DNA of 64,000 bases from Eleginops maclovinus. Its lineage: Eukaryota > Chordata > Actinopteri > Perciformes > Eleginopidae. The stretch is taken from positions 18,530,261 through 18,594,260 of the forward strand of contig NC_086360.1 in NCBI RefSeq assembly GCF_036324505.1, written 5' to 3'. The notes beneath the pieces are model-generated. The model saw only the letters and a list, made by a program, of their open reading frames with translations. It was not told the origin of the DNA and did no database searches. The translations under genes and the position numbers were made by a program. Of this stretch, positions 40,271 to 52,300 are shown in pieces; the first letter of the stretch is position 1; each line of letters begins with the position of its first letter.

Positions 40271-40313
40271 GGTCCAAAGTTGAAAAGTTAACAGCAGGAG
40301 TCCTTTCAATCAG
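40252..40313 (+). CDS. mvb12b: Candidate mvb12b exon 1 with in-frame upstream ATG
   Basis: An ATG at 40252 opens 20 codons ([20 protein letters not shown]) plus two bases, ending at a plausible donor, CAG|GTAAAC, at 40313/40314. Joined to the acceptor at 42076/42077, the frame continues through S-F-D into the ATG of exon 2 without a stop. If used, it adds 24 residues before the MSEV start. Against it: the Kozak context is poor (T at -3), the ATG is only a few bases from the ETS site, and I see no similarity to the proline-rich human N-terminus. The stretch could instead be 5' UTR, with translation starting at 42084. Confidence 0.4.
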
Positions 40314-43300
40314 GTAAACAAATGCCAAAGGATTAATTTTGTGGGTTTTGGATGATCTTGTCAACAGATCTTTCTAGAGGTCTTACGTAAATAATTTGTC
40401 ATTGGTTTACTCAAACAAACATTTTTATTAACGATAATGCTACAAAGGGGGACCTCCGTGAAACATATCTCACAGTAATACAGAGTAATGTCATGTCACT
40501 ACCGTACCTGTAATGAAGAGGTTTTCTGACCGGTTGACAAAGCTTTGCGAACATTTCATGATGTTGGAAATAAAACATAAAGGTAAGCCATATGGTTCCT
40601 TCCGCAGATCTCAACGTTAGTTACCACGCAACGCAATTGAGAGCCTTGCTGCTTATTAATGAATTAGAATTAGCATTAGCTAAGGCTAACTCAGTGGCAA
40701 TATGGAAACACATTCAGTTTAATATCAGTTAATGTGTAGACCGCTCCTGTTTAACAGCATATTATTATATGTGTATTGGTAGAAATAGTTAAAGATGAAT
40801 GTAATTATAATAAGTACATTTTGAGTTATGCTCCGAGCTTGTGTATATTATATAGCCATAGTAGATGTAGATAGCTACCTACTAAACAGATATTGTGCCT
40901 AAGTGTAGCTCAAATACTCACAAATGACATGATCACTGCTTTACTTCCACCAACATGCATTTATGCCATATTTTCATCACGATGGCAAGGTTAGGGTTAA
41001 GGTTGATGAACACATTTGTTGTTCTAAATCTATAGGCTTACATTCTTGTACTATCCTATAGATTTTTAGATAAAGTGACATGGTGTAGTCATCCTTTACC
41101 CAGAATGAAGTATTATAGACATACCATTAATGTTTGTAAACCATGTAGGAAACACAGTTTTACTTGGGAGCTGGAAATAAGTTTGGATGGATTTTTCTTT
41201 GGTCTGCCTGGATGAGCCTTGATGTTGTGCTGGAAAACAAAGCTCATTTTGAACAAATTAATGTTACAAAGAGATCCTTCATTCTATTAGCTAATTTGCT
41301 ATCCTGTTTCATTTGAATAAGTACGGCTATCTAGCATTTGTTAAAGAGACAGCTGTTTCTGGAGTAAATCCTCTAATTTGATCAGCTTAATTGCAATAGA
41401 TTTCGTAAACATCAAGATTGAATGCAGCAACTTTGTCAGTTAGTACAAGAATGCTTTAAACCTAATCTAATAAAATTGCATAAGGGAACCATTGCAAAGC
41501 CACTTACCCTGTAAAAGCCTTGCATACCCATTAGGGAAAAATTCCCTTGGACAGGAATAGATAGCAATTGATTGGGACTTCCTTGAAAATATGTGATCAC
41601 TCCCCCTAATTTGTGATTTGGTGAAGCCATTGGGTGGTCTCCAAATGCTGCTTTTGTCATTGGTCTCACTTGTCATTTGATCCCGGATTAAGGGGCCACT
41701 TTTTCTTCTAGATCCTAATAAGCCTCATCAAGAAGTCAATAATGTGGTCATTTTAGCCAAGAAAAACCTTGTCCGTTCTCCTTTTAATGACCCTGAAGGG
41801 TGCATCCTAATTGTGTTTCACTATCTGCATTTTGTGATTTATTTTAAAAGTTTATATATTTAAAATACTCCCTGTACTTTATGTCGTAGAGTGCAGTCTA
41901 TTCGTCCAAATTTCCTTTGAGTATTTATGAAAATCACGAGGTGTCTGTTACTACTGTATGGTATGGATCATTCTAAAGTGTTTATGTAAATGTCCTCTTT
42001 GTGGGACGAATAAAGGTATTCTGATTCTGGTTAAATTCAAAACATGTGATAAGGCTCTTCTGTTTCTCAAACACAGCTTTGACATGTCTGAGGTGAGCAA
42101 CCAGCTGCCCAAATACCCCATTTCTGCAGTTGGAGTAATCACTTCCCTCAATAAGGCCCCTGACGGTTACTATGTTGTGAGTATTCAGTTTTATAAGTGT
42201 GGATGTGCGTAGTTTGATTTAATGTGCTTGGATTAGGCTTCTTGAGTGTTTGCATCTCCTTTACTGTAAAAGCCAAAGGTAAAAGAAAACATCTGAGCTG
42301 TATATATTATTTTTATCATACTTTTTGCCATCATTTTTACATCAAAATCAAAAGTCTAATCTGAAATTCCTTGTTTCTTTATGAGCTTATTTGTTTTGTT
42401 TCATTGTTGCAACTGATTTTAGGCTAAAGCATAACTCAGTCAGGATGTTGGCAGCCTTCCAAGGTGTTTTTGTTAGAGCTGTTGGATGACTTATTCATAA
42501 AGATTACTTTGATGATTATCAAGATTCCCTTCCTGCCATCGTTGCTATTTGCCACCAGAATTATAGACACACCAGAGGCAAAGATTTAATGATAGTTGGT
42601 TAATGCCAATAAGAGTCATCTAAGTGTACCCCCATTTTTCCATTTTAACCAAGTGATAGCAATATGCAAGGATGTGGTACAGAATCAGCTGCTCTATTCA
42701 AACATTTCTTGTTTGTGAAAAAGTTAGTGAGGGGTTAGAATTAGACGTTAAACAAAGCACAAAACAACGTCAAGGGCATATCTTTCTTTCTCTCTCCTGC
42801 TTCCTGTTCAGACTTCTTCTTCTAGCTTTCACTCCTCGCCCATAACCCCCCCGTCTTCCCCCAGTGTTTATCTCTTCCTGCTCCACCCTACATACCTAGC
42901 TTGTTCTAATCTCAGGCAGATGATGGTGGGTTGGCATCAGAAGGGAGCCACTGGCAGGGATGCTGCGTACACACCACACAGTAGTGACAAAGGGAGATAA
43001 ACCCCATCAGACTTCCTCCGCTGCTGCTCCAGTGCGCCAATATATTTCAGCTGATGTGCAAATACTGTGCATGCTCTGCAGGGCTAAAAGCTAGTCAGTG
43101 GCTGTTAATGACACTGGTTTATCTCAGCATTAGATGCTCAGCAAATGTGATTACTTTTTTTTGTTAACCCAGGCAGTACACTAGCGGTTTGAAATTTGGA
43201 AATAATGTGTGCTCAAGATAATGAATTTAAGACAAGTGAAGGCAATCAAATGCAAAGGAATGAAATGCCTCATTTGTATCACCTTGTGTCACCATGTACA

Positions 43301-46300
43301 TCAACTTCATTATGTTTTTTGGATCATGATTTTGGATTTAGATTAACTGCTACAAAAACATAGACGATTAGTGCATAGCTTACACAAGTGTACATACAGT
43401 GGGGCAAAAAAGTATTTAGTCAGCCACCAATTGTGCAAGTTCTCCCATTTAAAAAGATGAGAGAGGCCTGTAATTTTTATCATAGGTACACTTCAACTAT
43501 GAGAGACAAAATGAGGAAAAAAAATCCAGGAAATCACATTGTAGGATTTTTAATGAATTAATTGGTAAATTCCTCGGTAAAATAAGTATTTGGTCAATAA
43601 CAAACAAGCAAGATTTCTGGCTCTCACAGACCTGTAACTTCTTCTTTAAGAGGCTCCTTTGTCCTCCACTCGTTACCTGTATTAATGGCACCTTTTTGAA
43701 GTCGTTATCAGTATAAAAGACACCTGTCCACAACCTCAAACAGTCATACTCCAAACTCCACTATGGCCAAGACCAAAGAGCTGTCAAAGGAGACCAGAGA
43801 CAACATTGTAGACCTGCACCAGGCTGGGAAAACTGAATCTGCAATAGGTAAGCAGCTTGGTGTGAAGGAATCAACTGTGGGAGCAATTATTAGAAAATGG
43901 AAGACATACAAGACCACTGCTCATCTCCCTCCATCTGGGGCTCCACGCAAGATCTCACCCCGTGGGGTCAAAATGATCACAAGAACGGTGAGCAAGAATC
44001 CCAGAACCACACGGGGGGACCTAGTGAATGACCTGCGGAGAGCTGGGACCAAAGTAACAGAGGCTACCATCAGTAACACACTACGCCGCCAGGGACTTAA
44101 TCCTGCAGTTCCAGACGTGTCGCCCTGCTTAAGCCAGTACATGTCCAGGCCCGTCTGAAGTTTGCTAGAGGGCATTTGGATGATCCAGAAGAGGATTGGG
44201 AGAATGTCATATGGTCAGATGAAACCAAAATAGAACTTTTTGGTAAAGACTCAACTCGTTGTGTTTGGAGGAGAAAGAATGCAGAGTTGCATCCAAAGAA
44301 CACCATACCTACTGTGAAGCATGGGGGTGGCAACATCATGCTTTGGGGCTGTTTTTCTGCAAAGGGACCAGGACGACTGATCCGTGTAAAGGAAAGAATG
44401 AATGGAGCCATGTATCGTGAGATTTTGAGTGAAAACCTCCTTCCATCATCAAGGGCACTGAAGATGAAGCATGGCTGGGTCTTTCAGCATGACAATGATC
44501 CCAAACACACCGCCAGGGCAACGAAGGAGTGGCTTCGTAAGAAGCATTTCAAGGTCCTGGAGTGGCCTAGCCAGTCTCCAGATCTCAACCCCATAGAAAA
44601 TCTTTGGAGGGAGTTGAAAGTCCGTGTTGCCCAGCGACAGCCCCAAAACATCACTGCTTTAGAGGATATCTGCATGGAGGAATGGGCCAAAATACCAGCA
44701 ACAGTGTGTGAAAACCTTGTGAAGACTTACAGAAAACGTTTGACCTCTGTCATTGCCAACAAAGGGTATATAACAAAGTATTGAGATGAACTTTTGTTAT
44801 TGACCAAATACTTATTTTCCACAATCATTTGAAAATTAATTCATTAAAAATCCTACAATGTGATTTCTTGGATTTTTTTTTCTCATTCTGTCTCTCATAG
44901 TTGAGGTATACCTGTGATAAAAATTACAGGCCTCTCTCATCTTTTTAAATGGGAGAACCTGCACAATTGGTGGCTGACTAAATACTTTTTTGCCCCACTG
45001 TATATCTGATGATCCCAAAGCAAAAATACCAATGCTGTTGTTTGCTAAAATAGATCCAAAATGTTTTAAAGCTTGGCAGTTTTTTTGCAATAACTTTAAC
45101 AATACTGGTGGTGTGACTTTAAGGATGTTAAGTTTAGTTATGTCCAGGACAGTCAGTTATACCTCGGATTGAGATGTGAGTACCTCTTCATCTTTCTGCT
45201 AAATTGATCACTTGACTTCTTCTCTTGTGCCTCCCATGAAGTTGATATTTAGTTTCAAGCCAAGTCAATTGTGTCAACAGATTTTAAGGCAAATCGGTGC
45301 TATTGGGCTATAGCCCAATATATCACAGATTTGCCTTAAAATCTGTTGACAATGTGATACTCTGTTTTTGTACTCTTGATTTGGATAAGGAAAAAAATCC
45401 CCTACAAAATATAGGGGGATTATATATAACAAAACATTGGATGGTTTTCCATGACATTTGATACAAATATGCTTTTGGCCCAGGATATGAATATGTGAAT
45501 ACCTTCAGCTGTAAGCTACTTTGTGTAACTCCTAACAAGCAAATGTTTGCATACTCACAATCCTAAACTATTGATAATTATGGTCAACATGCTACACATT
45601 AACAAAGCCTCACAAAGCCTTTCACACAGACATAAACCTTAGACTGTGTTTTGTGTGATAGTAATGTTGCATTGCTTCTTGTCTGTGACAAAACAGGTTG
45701 ACACTGCAGATAGCTTAAAGCCTTTACTGGATACTATCACATATTGTGATATATTCATGTCTGTTTTAGATTTCCTTTTATAAATTATAAGAAAAGAAAA
45801 GAAAATGTCCTTCAATGTTATAAAACGTCTTAGTCTTATCCAGGAATGAAAAGTCAAGTACAAGTTAGCCTCCAAGAAAAAACCCAAGGCCTTTCAGACT
45901 CTGAAGCACTCTTTCAAATGCATTTGTCCCAGCTTCAAGAACATCTTTTGAACACCACTACATGGTCTTTCATCTGCACACTCGAGATACAAACAAAAAT
46001 ATCAACAGTCGGCATCAGTGTGCTAATGTAGCGCTGAGCAGGGGAAGTCTCAGCATATTAAGCTGTATTGATCCCCCCCCCCCTGCTTTCTCACTAGACT
46101 TCTTTTAGAAATCCTCCTTAAGACTGCTTACCATTCTTAGCATACTTTTTATACAGCAGATCAAAGGGCTGATTAACTCTTTTGCTCTTACTTGAGCAGG
46201 TTGTTCCAACACAAGAGAGCACAGGCCCAGATCAAACACTGCTCCACTGGGATCAGGAGCTGTGCTGAAGCACCAGCAGCCACCCAACATCAAACACCAT

Positions 46301-49300
46301 GAGTAGATTCACACATTCTCCCACTCTGTGCGAGAGGGTTGCAAATGGGATGTGTGTGCATTTCAGATTCACCTCAGAGTTTGACATGTTACCCATCAAA
46401 AAATCATTTAATTAGGGTTCATTTAAAGAAGCCTATACTAGCTGATGATTAGCTTGAAGGCCCAGGCATACAAACCCAGTAGCTGCTTGTCTGTTTTTGA
46501 GTGAGAATATTTACTTTAAAGGTATAGTTTGCCATAAGCTCATTCGCTTTCTTGCTTTCTTGCGAAGAGTTAGTAAAATAGATTCCACTCTCAAGTCTGT
46601 ACTTATAGTCCAGAGCTTTGGCAAAACCACTCTAAGATTATCATGAAGGAAAAGCAGCTAGTCTAGACCTAACAAAAAAAAAGTTGTTTTATTCAACAAT
46701 ATACAGAAGTGCTAGACAGCACACAAACAGATAACAATATTCAAGTCCCAAGTGATAATAGGTGAGTTTTAGAGTTACTTTTAGCCATATGGAGAGAACC
46801 AGAGTTAGCTCTCTCTCTCAGCGTCCAGTCTTTAGCTAAGCTAAGCTAATAGAGCCTCAACTCTAGTGTTAGCTTCTTACTTAATGCACAGGCTTTTCAT
46901 CTAAATCACAGAGATTAAGCCAATAAGCACTTTTCTGCAGATCTAAAAACTGTAACTCAAAGTCAAGGAACTTTTTCCACAGTAGCTGCTGTTGTTCTTT
47001 CATATATAGTGAGTGTATCTATTCCCAGTTTAGAGAAATTAACCATAACTGTTTTTCCTCTTCAGTTTCCCGTTCTCTTTGAAAGAACTAGCATATTTCC
47101 CTCTTATGTCTTCCCCACCTGCTCTCACTCCCCAGAGGTTTTTGATTGTAGGCCTTTTATATCTTTTTATTCACAGCTGTGCCTCTCAGTGCATCGTAGT
47201 AACTTGCTGGCGGTGTCTGTCTCCAGAGATTCTTCATAGGATTCTTCAGCAGCCCCTGAAGACTTGTTTCATAGGTGGGCTTTTAGATCACTGCCAGCTT
47301 TAGATTTGAATAAGTGGCAGTTCAATCTGTCATAGCATTTTAAATCAAATAATACAACCATTTTTCAATATCAGAGCCATGACATTTCTTATCATACGTG
47401 TGGCATCCTTTTATTTGTATTCTGTTTAATGGTGGAGCCATACAGTGCCAGTTGCATTTATTAATGAGGCGCCATAGGAACTTTACACTGTTTTCGTGCC
47501 GTGGCTCAGCAGTTGCCATTTCACATTCAACCTGCGTCTCATCCTTGTTGCCGGCGGCTGTGGCAGGATGATGCCTGAGGTGCCTCCGAGGAGGACCGTG
47601 CCCTCGTTACTCCTCAACTTGACTTTGGGTTTCACAAAGCGAGCCCTTTGTTTACGCTGACAGGATGCGCTGGCTACTGACCTGGAAAAAGTGGCCAAGA
47701 CGGCTTGTCTTGTAAAGAAAAGAGGGAGGCTGGTGATGTATAGGCTCCTTCTGGGACCTTTCATGGAACTGCTGTTGGAGACGCCCCGCAATCCCTCTCT
47801 CCCCTCATCTTCTGCTCTTTCTCTCTGTCTCATCCCACTATCTATCTGTGTTCCCCACTCTAGCCGCCGCTCTCATCCCAGCTAGTCACTGGTGGTTTTT
47901 CATGAATCTCCCCATGCCATGTTTCCCCCACCCAGTCACCGGGGTCATTCATCATTATTGTCAAGGGGGTAATGTGTGTGGGTGGGTGCAGAGATCTATG
48001 ACTTCTTCATTTGAATGAACCTCATTAGATTGACTCTTCTTTGTAAAGGATCCATTTAGAAAATAACCCTGGCAGTTATTTAGGTGATTCTCACATGATA
48101 GCCAATGGAACATGACGCTTCAGCCGAGCATATTTGCCGGAACGATGGAAGAGGTTATGTTTTGCTTTATCATTCTGCCCTGCATATCTACATTAACATA
48201 GCAATGTGCTGTTGGACCTTGAGCTTGAATTGTGGTGCCTACATGCTGTCAATATGATGCAATCTTTTGATTTTCACTGATCCTTTACATCCATGAGTGA
48301 ATCCATTGCACAAGGCTGAACAGCTTAGGATTTTTACTTATTAGTCATACACATGAAGTAGCTTTAAATCCTCTGTAATTTTTTCTTAGAAGACTTGTCT
48401 GATTAAATGATAGAAAGAATCCACACAGGGAGTAGAGCAACTCAACTATTTACGGTGCGTGTGCAGTGTTATCAGTTTACCTGTGTGTTGCTTAATGTAA
48501 GCTTTAAAATAAAATACATTAATAATAATATCCCGGCTGTTTCCCACAAAAGAACATTGAAGTTAGGTTTCCTTATTAGAGCAGATCCTTCTCAGGGTAT
48601 CTTTAATCAGCCTGGTCCCGAGGGATGATATTTTTAGCCATCTTTTTGGAGGCTAAGACTTCTTTACCCACGCAGAGCACTAATGAGATGTAGCGCTAGT
48701 GTAGGCAAGCGTTAATTAAGGCAAGTATGCAAGGGAAGAGGCAAAAGCAACACGCTCATGGCATACATACATTAACTTTATCCCACCTCCTGCATGTTTT
48801 TTTCTCTCCTTGTTTTTTCTTTGCTCCTTTTTTTTTCCACGTAGGTTGCACAAACACCAGATGGCTCTGACGCCGACCTGTGGAAGGACGGCTTATTCAA
48901 ATCCAAGGTCACTCGCTACCTCTGTTTCACCAGAAAAACTGTAAGTGTAAATATAAACTTCTCCCTTGCGCTGTGCATTCTGCACCAACACATCGTCTGC
49001 AGCACCTTTTCTGTTTGCCAGCAATTATCAGCAGCACTTTCTGCCGCCTGAATATCTAAATGCACTTTGCACTTTGATCAGTGAAAGTCCTCTTTTAAAA
49101 GGCCAACGCTGGCAGTGCAGTTTTGAACTTTTACATATAATGGATTTGCATGCATATTCCAGATGAATAATACCTCTGTGAGATATTTTTCATGTTGCGT
49201 GTCCTCCTGAGGATATTATTTATGTTTATTCATGAAATAACAATGAGGTTTTTTTGAACTATTCCAATTTATTCTATCAACATTGTCCCTGTAGAGAAAA

Positions 49301-52300
49301 TGCTAACCACCAATCAGTGATTCCTGAAAGCGGATGCAAATATAACTGTGAATATGAAAACACTCTTTATTTATGTAAGAAATTCAACCACATAAAGCAC
49401 TTATTGCTGTTCTATATATAGCATCATTTACTTGTCTGTCTCTGATTTGATCTTTGAATGTTACTTACAATACTGTTGGGTCAATTTGTTTGGAAAGCTG
49501 ATGTGTTGTTGCCTGGCTGTCAGCTGCTCCTTGCCATAAATACACCTTCCTGTTTAGCTCATGCAGCTTACTATTGGCTGTCTATTCATTTCCATGGTTC
49601 TGCGGGAAGACAATGCAGAAGGTGCAAACAAGACCTGCATTTTGTTATCATTTTGCATCAGCTCAATTTTAGGACTTAATCAAGTCTTTTTTTTTTTCCT
49701 TATAGAATGTCCTCTAAATGCCAGGTATCTTGGCAGCGGCTGCCTCGTCCCCGAGTTCAATCTGGTCTTCAGTTTAGTATACAGCATACAAATAGCCTTC
49801 CCAGAGTTCCTGTATATTATCTTAAAATGCGTGTCCACATTGTTTTAAGGACTTTGACACAAATAAAACATGACAGAGCCATCAACAAAGGCTATTTTGT
49901 CTGCCACTCAATGGAGCTCCTGCTGTAATTGTCTATGACAAAAACAGATTCTGTAAAATTAGCCCCTGAATTATGCGGGGGGAAGTAAATAGTTTGTGAT
50001 TTATCATACTCTAGGCTGGGGGTGGAAATCCTCTTTTGTCAAGCCCTGATGGAAGAAATCTCTCCAGTAAAAGAGGAAAACACACCAAAAAAGAAGCGTC
50101 CATGCATAGTAATAACATTCATCCATATTCCTCCTTAAGTCAGTATAAAAACTATGAATAAAAAATGTGTAATGGTAATGACTGTCGGGCAACAGTAGCA
50201 GTGAAATCCAGCCTTTTCGGACGCATCAAGTCACGCCTGGCTCGCCCCACTCTCTACTGCCGCTGTGTATTATTGCAATTTATTATGGCAAAAAATGAAA
50301 ATGTAATGGGAGGCAGGGAAGAGTCATGCTTGAAAATGTCAACTACACAGTCCCTGATTGTTTTTAACCAGTCCCATTCTGTTGATTAGACTGCCTGCTC
50401 TGTCTCCCATCATCCCACTGCTTCTCGCCAAAAGGTTGAGAATGATTACAAGTTCACAGATGCATTCTCTCATTGCAAGAAAAAAAAAGCTATTAGAGAG
50501 TAATTACTTCAGCTATCTTGTCAACCCTTCTCTTTAGAGACTTCTCAAGCTTTTAGTAAATCATTGACTCTATTATCTCCACATTTTCTCTCCCCAAAAA
50601 ATGAATAACCTTTTCTTTTTCGAGCTCTCTGTCCTTTTAAGAGTTGGATTTGCATACATAACTTTAAATGTCCTGCCTGCGCTCTATGTTTTAGGGGGCT
50701 GACGTTGTTGTGGACATGAAGCTGATTGACATTAAGGACGTGTTGCCAGAGGGCTTCACGCCTGTGGAAGAAACATTGGACACAAGTAAGTAAACAGTCA
50801 ATACCGGCTGCAGACCCGCTCCCCTCCTCTTGTTTTTTCACTCTCCGACCAGCTTATGTGGAGGTCCTCGGGGGCAGCTTTGCTTGAGATAGTGAATGTT
50901 TTATGGGTGCAGGTTAGCTTAATTTATGGCAGACTGTGGGAATAAAATAAACATTTTGCCCTGGAGGTACAAGAGAAGAGAATCATGAGTCATTGTTTAT
51001 CTCAGCTGGAGCTGTGCTTTTCTTTATGAGGGGCTTATTTATTTATGTATTTATTTGGGGAGAGGACGAGTGGATGGGGGTTATCTAATATTAATGAAAT
51101 GCATTCCCCAATGCTTTAGTGCTTTTTGAGTGCTATGTATTTCCCCCTCACTATCCATGCCTTGAAATGTAATAATATTTTGGTGTGGGGAGTGAGGACA
51201 GCTTGTTTATTATTTTTATTATCATTGCATTTACACTGCACTTTCTAGTGTTGCAGGGGAAATAAATGAGCCAGGCACAGATGCAATATAGGAAAGCATG
51301 GCAATGTTTTGTTTTTTTGCCAGAATGAAGAAAAGAGATTATGTTTTGTTTGGCTGCGGTGTAATTTAATGTTTTATTACTTTATGTGAATCCATGTTTA
51401 ATGTATACATGTGACATTATGTATGAGGTTCTATCTAGAATATCCTGTTTAAATCCCTGTTGTGCACTAAAGCTGATGGAGGATTCACTTGCCTCTGTCA
51501 TTTTACCTACTAAAATGATAAAAATTATAATAACGCATGTGATATTGTGGCTTTCTGCTGTCCAGTTATTTCCCTTTAAGCACAGCAAGTCACCCAGGAG
51601 CTGATATTAGCTCATCTCTTATTCTAAGACTGGGGAGGTTGTGAATATATGTTTATTCCTCTTAAGGTTCAAAATGTGTACAGATTTCATCTTTTGGCAT
51701 GGAACTAATACATGATTACGCAACCAGCAATTCCTGTCTGACATCCTCATGTGTTCCTGACTCATCAGAGGAAACTGCCATGAGAAAAAGGAGGCTCTGC
51801 GTGAAAATCATCCCTCGTGCGGCAGCTGTGACGGCTGTGTGTGACATCCAGATCGTTGCCAAGTCCAAGTACCATCTTGTTAACTACACCAGTATAGGGT
51901 GAGCTGTTTGGCACTGGACATAAATACATTCATGATGTTTTGTATCTTCTTGCAGGATTACTTGCTGTTTAAAAGTGGAACACTATCAGTGTGTCTCTTC
52001 TTCATCTTTACACAGTGAGATCAACAGTATGGTGATGTGGTACCGAATGGGTGACGCTCCTCAGCATCAGTCGTCCCAGGAACCGTCCAGTGAAACCTAC
52101 AGCGCCGCGCCAGACAACACAGTAAGGTAACATCAGGCCACTATATTCTGCTGTGCCACCTGAAGTTCAACTTTCCTCCTTCCTTCCTCTCTTTTTTTAT
52201 TTCTTGTTGCGCTTCTGTACCACATGTACGACAAAGAAGACACACGCAATTGATCACTGCCGGGCAATCTGCCGTAAAAGGTTGTGGCTGGACAACGAGG

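Larger units (their letters stand above)
43397..45000 (+). mobile_element. Full-length Tc1/mariner element (Tc1-like, fish type)
   Basis: A 1604-bp element is bounded by CAGTGGGGCAAAAAAGTATT at the left and its complement at the right, with TA target duplications at 43395-43396 and 45001-45002. The inverted repeats are 208 bp each (43397-43604 and 44793-45000), the long-repeat layout seen in many fish Tc1 elements. Between them is one transposase gene in the same orientation. It lies within intron 2 of mvb12b, on the host coding strand. The well-kept ends and nearly intact gene point to a recent insertion. Intronic position suggests little effect on the host protein. Confidence 0.95.
42177..48844 (+). 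other. mvb12b: mvb12b intron 2
   Basis: A 6.67-kb intron carrying the Tc1 element, the nested palindrome, a repeat fragment at 46815-46852 and a C11 run. A GC-richer block at about 47470-47900 has a 116-residue minus-strand ORF (47483-47833) with no recognisable domain. Confidence 0.85.

Noticed and set aside
44097..44411. Minus-strand ORFs across the transposase gene
   Set aside because: Antisense shadows of the transposase coding strand.
47483..47833. 116-residue minus-strand ORF in intron 2, Arg/Lys-rich
   Set aside because: GC-richer DNA gives basic residues on this strand; no recognisable domain or spliced partners.
52117..52130. Alternative exon 6 donor at 52122 (ACACA|GTAAGG)
   Set aside because: It would end the exon in phase 0 and break the frame into exon 7, whereas 52127 keeps the conserved Arg-Asn join.
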